Shown here: positions 59,101-64,000 of the stretch, piece by piece
Numbering within the stretch: the first letter of the stretch is position 1
Layout: every line of letters begins with the position of its first letter
NCBI RefSeq assembly: GCF_000764495.1
Contig: NZ_JRLB01000111.1
Coordinates: 1 to 64,000, forward strand
Direction of reading: 5' to 3'
Origin: Nitrincola sp. A-D6
Lineage (GTDB): Bacteria; Pseudomonadota; Gammaproteobacteria; Pseudomonadales; Balneatricaceae
DNA: 64,000 nucleotides
The notes under the pieces: generated by a model
Seen by the model: only the letters and a program-made list of their open reading frames with translations
Told to the model about the DNA's origin: nothing
Databases searched by the model: none
Made by a program: the position numbers and the translations under genes

Positions 59101-61143
59101 CAACGGTGCGATCTGGTTTAAAAGTGGCTGGGGGCCGATGACGCCGTGTACGGCGAACTCGCGACGCTCACGACCCTGTTGATCGAAAAACACCAGCGCT
59201 GGGGGACCGAATACCTGGAAGCGCTGATTCAATGCACGTGAATCGCTATCATTACGGGTCACGTCGATCTTGATTTTGACAAACTCAGACAAGCCCGCCT
59301 GAACCTCGGCATCGGCAAAGGTGACAAACTCCATCTCAGCACAGGTCACACACCAGTCCGCATAAAAATCCAGCATCACCGGCTGCTGAGCCGCTTTTGC
59401 TTCTGTCAGCAAAGGCTCAAGCGCTGTTAGCGAAGTGACGGTTTGATTGAATTGCATCGATGAACCTTGTGCAGCACCCGCGGGGCCTGCCGCCAGCCCC
59501 ACGCCCTGCAAGGGGTACACCAGGCTACGTCCACCGGCAAATAAACCCAGCAGCAAAGCAACCCCGTACACCAACATTACCAGGCCAATACCTTTCCACA
59601 AGCGCTGCCAGCCACTAACTGTATCTGCCAATTTATCCAGTGCATTCAGATACACAGCGCTAATAATCAGAACAATTGCCGTTAGGGCCATGGTGACTTG
59701 TACAGGTACAATCCGGTCCAGCATCCATACCGCCAGCAACAGCAACATCACACCAAAGCCAGCCTTGATCGCCTTCATCCAACTTCCGGCTCTGGGCATG
59801 AACTTCCCGGCCGATGTACCTACCAGCAGCAGTGGAACGCCCATACCCATCGACATGGAAAACAGTGCCGTACCGCCCAATACGGGATCGCCCGTCTGAC
59901 CGATATAGATCAATGCCCCCGCCAGAGGTGCCGCCATACAAGGGCCGACGATCAGCGCAGAAAGAAAGCCCATCACCGCCACACCCGTTATCTGACCACC
60001 TTTCTGGCTGCGGCTCATCTGATTCAAACGGTTCTGCAAACCGCTGGGTAGCTGTAGTTCATAAAAACCAAACATGGATAGCGCCAGCAACACAAACACA
60101 GCGCTAAACACAGAAATGATCCAGGGATTCTGAAAGCTCGCCTGAATATTCGCACCAAATAACCCTGCCAATACACCCACCAGGGTATAGGTGACCGCCA
60201 TGGCTAACACATAGACACTGGAGAGCCCCAGCGCCCGACGCGTTGACACCCGCTCCTGCTGGCCAGCAATAATACTGGACAAAATCGGGATCATCGGGAA
60301 CACACAGGGGGTCAGCGACAACGCCAGTCCGGCCACAAAAAACGCCGCCAGAATCAAGGGCAGACTACGTCCACTTAACACTTGCGTAAAGCGATCATGT
60401 TCGGCCACTGACACCACAGAAGACTCTGCAGCTAAAGTCTGCTCAGGTGGCATACCTTCGGGCCAACTCAGGCCCGCAGCCAGGGGTAAAGTAGATAAGG
60501 GGACGGACTCGGTTACCGGCGGGTAACAGATACCCCCTTCCCAGCAGCCTGATAAGTAATTTCCAGCGAGGCATTCCCGACCACCTCAGCATCAGCGCCG
60601 ATCAATAAAGCCGCAGCAGCCTGGCCCGTCCAGACATCTACCTTACCAAACAGTGGGTCATCCTTGGTAACACCAACCTGGCGCCAACTCTCTACCAGTT
60701 GAACACCCTCTGGCAGGGTGAATTTCAGATGATCACGGTAGAGATAATAATCGTCATGGATGCTCCAGTTCAGCTCAAAAACACCTGGTGCAACAACCCG
60801 GGTATCCAGCTGAAACACCTCTTCAACCGGCAGAGGGCCAGCGGAAGTACCTGAAGAGTTAAAAATTGAGAGAAACCTATCGCCCAGAGAATTATCGCCC
60901 GCAGCAACATCGCCCGGAGACCGGCTCCTACATTATCAGCCAATGTAGGAGCTCGCTCCGCGAGCGAATTATCGCCCAGAGAATATTCGCCCAGGGACTG
61001 GGCTCCTACATTACCACCTATTGTAGGAGCTCGCTCCGCGAGCGAATTATTGCCCAGAGAATATTCGCCCAGGGACTGGCTCCTACAAGGTTTGACAGGC
61101 TTAGCAAAATGATCGTGAGAAATATCAATATCGGTTTTAACAC
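59095..61143 (-). pseudogene. dsbD: Thiol:disulfide interchange protein DsbD, interrupted by REP repeats and a one-base frameshift
   Basis: DsbD moves electrons from cytoplasmic thioredoxin across the inner membrane to periplasmic DsbC/G and CcmG. The C-terminal thioredoxin domain (DFYADWCVTCAEME) and the eight-helix core (SLTPCVFPMIPILSSIIAG, VGPCMAAPLAGAL) lie in 59095-60453. The N-terminal domain (FELNWSIHDDYYLYRDHLKF, then GCWEGGICYPP) spans 60453-60858, broken at about 60548 by one missing C. Upstream, a GTG at 61143 starts MLKPILIFLTIILLSLSNL, a convincing signal peptide. A REP array (about 60880-61088) with stop codons separates it from the body. If real, the gene cannot export its N-domain. 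Confidence 0.75.
60878..61088. repeat. REP cluster 6, inserted in the dsbD 5' region
   Basis: Two near-identical 67-bp units (60944-61010 and 61022-61087, 78-bp period) each run TGTAGGAGCTCGCTCCGCGA ... GGGACTGGGCTCCTAC, after one degenerate copy. The array falls between an apparent signal peptide and the mature DsbD sequence. Confidence 0.85.
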
Positions 61144-61304
61144 AATGTATCCTTCAACCCGGGTGCGCTTCAATCTGCAGAATCAGACCATTAAGCGGTC
61201 CTATCGTTCCAATAGTCGATATTATACCTATTTCCTCTTATAAGCCGTGCGGGGATATGTAAAAATACCCCTACGAATCTATCTGCTTTCAGGAACTAAC
61301 AGAG

Positions 61305-62372
61305 ATGACCGATACACGTTTAGAAGACCTCAGTATTGAATCCATCACACCGATCATTACACCACGCGCACTTAAAGCCAAACTGCCCTTGAGTGAAAAT
61401 GCTGTTGCCACAGTTATTCGTGAGCGTCAGGTGGTAAAAGATATTCTGGACCGCAAAGACAAGCGCTTGATGGTGGTGATCGGTCCCTGCTCTATCCATG
61501 ATCCGGAAGCCGCCCTGGAATATGGTCGTCGCCTGAAAGCACTGGCTGAAGAAGTTAAAGATTCGCTGTATCTGGTCATGCGTGTGTATTTTGAAAAGCC
61601 CCGCACCACCGTAGGCTGGAAAGGCCTGATTAACGATCCGCACATGAATGACTCGTTTGAAATCGAAGAAGGTCTGCGTATCGGGCGCCAGTTGCTGATC
61701 GACTTGTCCGACATGGGCTTACCACTGGCCACCGAAGCGCTTGATCCTATCTCGCCCCAATATATGCAGGACCTGATCAGTTGGTCGGCTATTGGTGCGC
61801 GCACTACAGAATCCCAGACTCACCGTGAAATGTCATCCGGTTTGTCTTGCGCCGTGGGCTTTAAAAATGGTACCGATGGAGGGCTTACTGTTGCTATTAA
61901 TGCGATGGAATCCGTGTGCCACCCGCACAATTTCCTCGGTATAGATGAAGAAGGCAAGGTATCCATCGTCAAAACACGCGGCAACGCCTATGGCCATGTG
62001 GTACTGCGCGGCGGAAACGGCAAACCGAATTACGATTCAGTCAGTGTACGTCTGTGCGAACAGGCACTGGAAAAGGCCAAGCTCAGTAACAACATCATGA
62101 TTGACTGCAGCCACGCCAATTCCAACAAAGACCCGGCGCTACAGCCGCTGGTTGCAGAAAATGCTGCTAACCAGATTCTCGAAGGCAACCAGTCCATCAT
62201 CGGCCTGATGATTGAGTCCAATCTGGAATGGGGCAACCAGTCCATCCCGGCCAACCTCTGTGACCTTAAGCACGGCGTATCGGTGACTGATGCATGTATT
62301 GACTGGAAAACCACGGAAGAATGTTTGCGTGGAGTTCATGCGAAGCTGAAGGATGTTTTACCGAAGCGGTAA
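61305..62372 (+). CDS. 3-deoxy-7-phosphoheptulonate synthase (class I DAHP synthase)
   Basis: A 355-residue class I (AroFGH-type) DAHP synthase, the first enzyme of the shikimate pathway, joining phosphoenolpyruvate and erythrose-4-phosphate. VVIGPCSIHDPEAALEYGRR, RVYFEKPRTTVGWKGLINDP, GARTTESQTHREMSSGLSC and DCSHANSNKDPALQ (metal ligand His) are conserved. The length is normal. Which feedback type (Tyr, Phe or Trp) it is cannot be told from the sequence alone. The ATG at 61305 has AACAGAG upstream and no strong ribosome site. Confidence 0.93.
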   Translation: MTDTRLEDLSIESITPIITPRALKAKLPLSENAVATVIRERQVVKDILDRKDKRLMVVIGPCSIHDPEAALEYGRRLKALAEEVKDSLYLVMRVYFEKPRTTVGWKGLINDPHMNDSFEIEEGLRIGRQLLIDLSDMGLPLATEALDPISPQYMQDLISWSAIGARTTESQTHREMSSGLSCAVGFKNGTDGGLTVAINAMESVCHPHNFLGIDEEGKVSIVKTRGNAYGHVVLRGGNGKPNYDSVSVRLCEQALEKAKLSNNIMIDCSHANSNKDPALQPLVAENAANQILEGNQSIIGLMIESNLEWGNQSIPANLCDLKHGVSVTDACIDWKTTEECLRGVHAKLKDVLPKR

Positions 62373-62379
62373 GACATAT

Positions 62380-62527
62380 TGCCCGGAACATTCGCCCGCG
62401 GAGCGGGCTCCTACAGAAGGTGAGAAATCCCCCTGTAGGAGCTCGCTCCGCGAGCGAAAGATGGGATAGATCGCCCGCAGAGCGGGCTCCCACAAAGAGC
62501 AGAATCGCCCGAGGACCGGGTTTCTAC
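62380..62527. repeat. REP cluster 7
   Basis: Inverted and direct REP units: CGCCCGCGGAGCGGGCTCC, GTAGGAGCTCGCTCCGCGAG, CGCCCGCAGAGCGGGCTCC and CGCCCGAGGACCGGGTTTC. The last GTAG (complement of 62524-62527) holds the stop codon of the secreted-protein gene. Confidence 0.85.
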
Positions 62528-64000
62528 TGGTCGATGTTGATGTGGCCGCTGTTAACCAAGTGGTCGATAATGGCTTCATCAGTGGTCATGGTGCCGGTAT
62601 CAATTCCCAGATCGGTAAAGGATACACCATCCAGCATGATGGATTGAGTTGCACCAGAGCCATCACCCTGTGGTGTCAGTTCAATCAATGTACCTTCAGC
62701 AGACTCAGTCACACTGATATAATCAGTGAGGTCTCCATGCTCTTCACCCTGAAGAAGGTCGGCGACATCCAATACATCCCCATCTGCCACATTAAAGTCC
62801 ATGACAACATCGTCACCACCCTGGGTATCCAGCGTCCACTTGAATGTATCAGCGCCAGTACCACCAATCAGAACATCATCGGCATCTGTTGCAAAGAGAT
62901 AATCATCGCCAGTACTACCGACAATTTCGCCATCTGTGTTGGTATAGCTGTAACCCACTGGCTTGATGGCAAAGGATGAGCCTTGTGACCCATCAATAGC
63001 CAGATAGCTAAAGGAGTCTGATGACTCAAATACCAACGTTCCGTCATCCATGAGCTCAAGTGCTGCCGGATCACCAATACGGTTCCCGTCGGCATCAAAC
63101 AGCGAGAAGGTTGCAGAGTTACCCAGATCACCTTGCACTTCAAAGCGAATGCTGTTCAGTCCCTCTTTAAACTGCAGCAACAAGGCTTCAGGCTGCTCAA
63201 TCATGGCAGGGTTATCATTGCCATTGTGGTCTACAGCAAGGAAACCTTCAGTGCTAAGAGTCACTAAATGAGGACCTTTAGTCATCGCATCGTTATCCAA
63301 GCGACCACTCTGGCCCTGATTAGCATAGGTGCCAGAGTTGCCCTGTCCCTGGCCATTACCACTGTTGTGCGCAGATGCACCCAGAATAATATCAGCAGGA
63401 GGCGTATCATCAGTCCAGTCAGAAGGTACGCTATCCGGAACTGAAGTGTCTGTCAGCATGTCTATCTGAACAATCACCGGATCACTGGCATTACCAGCCT
63501 CATCGGTCACCTGATACTGAAACTCAGCCGATGGGATCTCTTTAAAGCTGACGCTCTGCAAGAAATAATCACTGCTGTCGTTTGTATTAGCGCTACCGCC
63601 GTCACCATACTCGGTTGCAGTAAAGCGCAACTGATCAAATACCACGCCACTCAGCGTAAATGCACCACTACCATTACCAGTTCCTTTAGACGTATCGAAA
63701 CCAGATGATGGCGTAAAGTCAATCAGTGCTCCACTGAGTAATGCTGATGAACTGCTACCGGTAAAGGTCCAACTGCCAACAGAAGTACCATTCAGAAACG
63801 CTTCTACACGGCCTACTTCATGCTCATTAAAGATCAATCGGCCAACTGCAATCTCGGCTTCACCGACCGGATTGGCAAAGTCGAGGATAATAGTCTCTGA
63901 ATTACCATCACGATAGCCAAGCTGGTTAGGAACCTGCTCCTGACCAAAGCTGCTGCCATCAATACCCACACCTTCAGAGGTGAACTTCAATGTAGATGCA
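62524..64000 (-). CDS. C-terminal part of a large type I-secreted (RTX-like) protein, runs off the window
   Basis: The last 492 residues or so of a larger extracellular protein. The frame is open to the window edge. It has beta-rich adhesin-like modules (EVGRVEAFLNGTSVGSWTFT, FQYQVTDEAGNASDPVIVQI), then a C-terminal type I secretion target domain of the VCA0849 kind, with the glycine/aspartate nonapeptide-like DDVLIGGTGADTFKWTLDT and DLGIDTGTMTTDEAIIDHL. The ABC-type exporter and TolC are not in view. Such proteins serve as biofilm adhesins. The start lies beyond 64000. The TAG lies inside a REP unit. Confidence 0.82.
   Translation of the reverse strand, partial: ASTLKFTSEGVGIDGSSFGQEQVPNQLGYRDGNSETIILDFANPVGEAEIAVGRLIFNEHEVGRVEAFLNGTSVGSWTFTGSSSSALLSGALIDFTPSSGFDTSKGTGNGSGAFTLSGVVFDQLRFTATEYGDGGSANTNDSSDYFLQSVSFKEIPSAEFQYQVTDEAGNASDPVIVQIDMLTDTSVPDSVPSDWTDDTPPADIILGASAHNSGNGQGQGNSGTYANQGQSGRLDNDAMTKGPHLVTLSTEGFLAVDHNGNDNPAMIEQPEALLLQFKEGLNSIRFEVQGDLGNSATFSLFDADGNRIGDPAALELMDDGTLVFESSDSFSYLAIDGSQGSSFAIKPVGYSYTNTDGEIVGSTGDDYLFATDADDVLIGGTGADTFKWTLDTQGGDDVVMDFNVADGDVLDVADLLQGEEHGDLTDYISVTESAEGTLIELTPQGDGSGATQSIMLDGVSFTDLGIDTGTMTTDEAIIDHLVNSGHINIDQ

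Noticed and set aside
60878-61088. The repeat arrays as a CRISPR array
   Set aside because: The repeats are palindromic units of variable spacing in both orientations with no unique spacers and no cas genes, so they are REP/BIME elements.

Overview
The window looks like a chromosomal segment of a gammaproteobacterium, probably a marine Oceanospirillales-type or Pseudomonas-related lineage. The clues are the metG / mrp (apbC) / dcd cluster, trmA, tmcA, uvrB, dgkA next to an eptA-like gene, dsbD, an RND efflux operon, many diguanylate cyclases, and a RAYT/REP repeat family. No rRNA, tRNA or CRISPR array was recognised.

Region 1 (1-15,000) is an accessory, partly decayed island. It opens with the end of an IS3-type transposase gene that has cut off the 5' part of a giant RecQ-UvrD fusion helicase, which also carries an in-frame amber codon. 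After it come a pRiA4b ORF3-like protein, a VapBC pair with its operator, and a large gene for a PD-(D/E)XK-type nuclease protein. An IS21-family element (8772-11372) splits that gene cleanly: a 6-bp target duplication (ATAGCC) is visible, and removing the element restores one 717-codon frame. Next are an ADP-ribosylglycohydrolase, gene remnants, a DUF465 protein and a RES/Xre toxin-antitoxin pair.

Region 2 (15,000-35,400) holds c-di-GMP signalling genes (two membrane diguanylate cyclases, a GGDEF-EAL protein and a further GGDEF protein) among housekeeping genes: thiolase, a YdcF-like protein, two MFS transporters, a DUF4236 protein, rhodanese, an eptA-dgkA operon, uvrB and aspartate aminotransferase.

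Region 3 (35,400-50,600) carries a TetR-controlled RND efflux operon (regulator, adaptor, pump, outer-membrane channel) behind a perfect palindromic operator. It continues with dcd, mrp, trmA, an HDOD protein, and a metG operon with a VWA protein, a membrane J-domain protein and a small DUF6482-like protein.

Region 4 (50,600-64,000) has a lipoprotein, an AbiEi/AbiEii pair with a 23-bp inverted-repeat operator, tmcA preceded by a degenerate GGDEF protein, a GST / reductase / isochorismatase operon, a RAYT transposase flanked by its REP repeats, a dsbD gene interrupted by REP repeats, a DAHP synthase, and the C-terminus of a type I-secreted protein that runs off the window.

Two patterns run through the window. 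First, 14 single-base deletions, mostly one base missing from short C or G runs, break genes between 26 and 61 kb, including essential metG. They look more like consensus-sequence errors than true pseudogenes, so those genes are described as repaired. Second, one REP family (a GTAG tetranucleotide plus a hairpin) occurs in at least seven clusters and supplies the TAG stop codon of four genes, including the RAYT itself.
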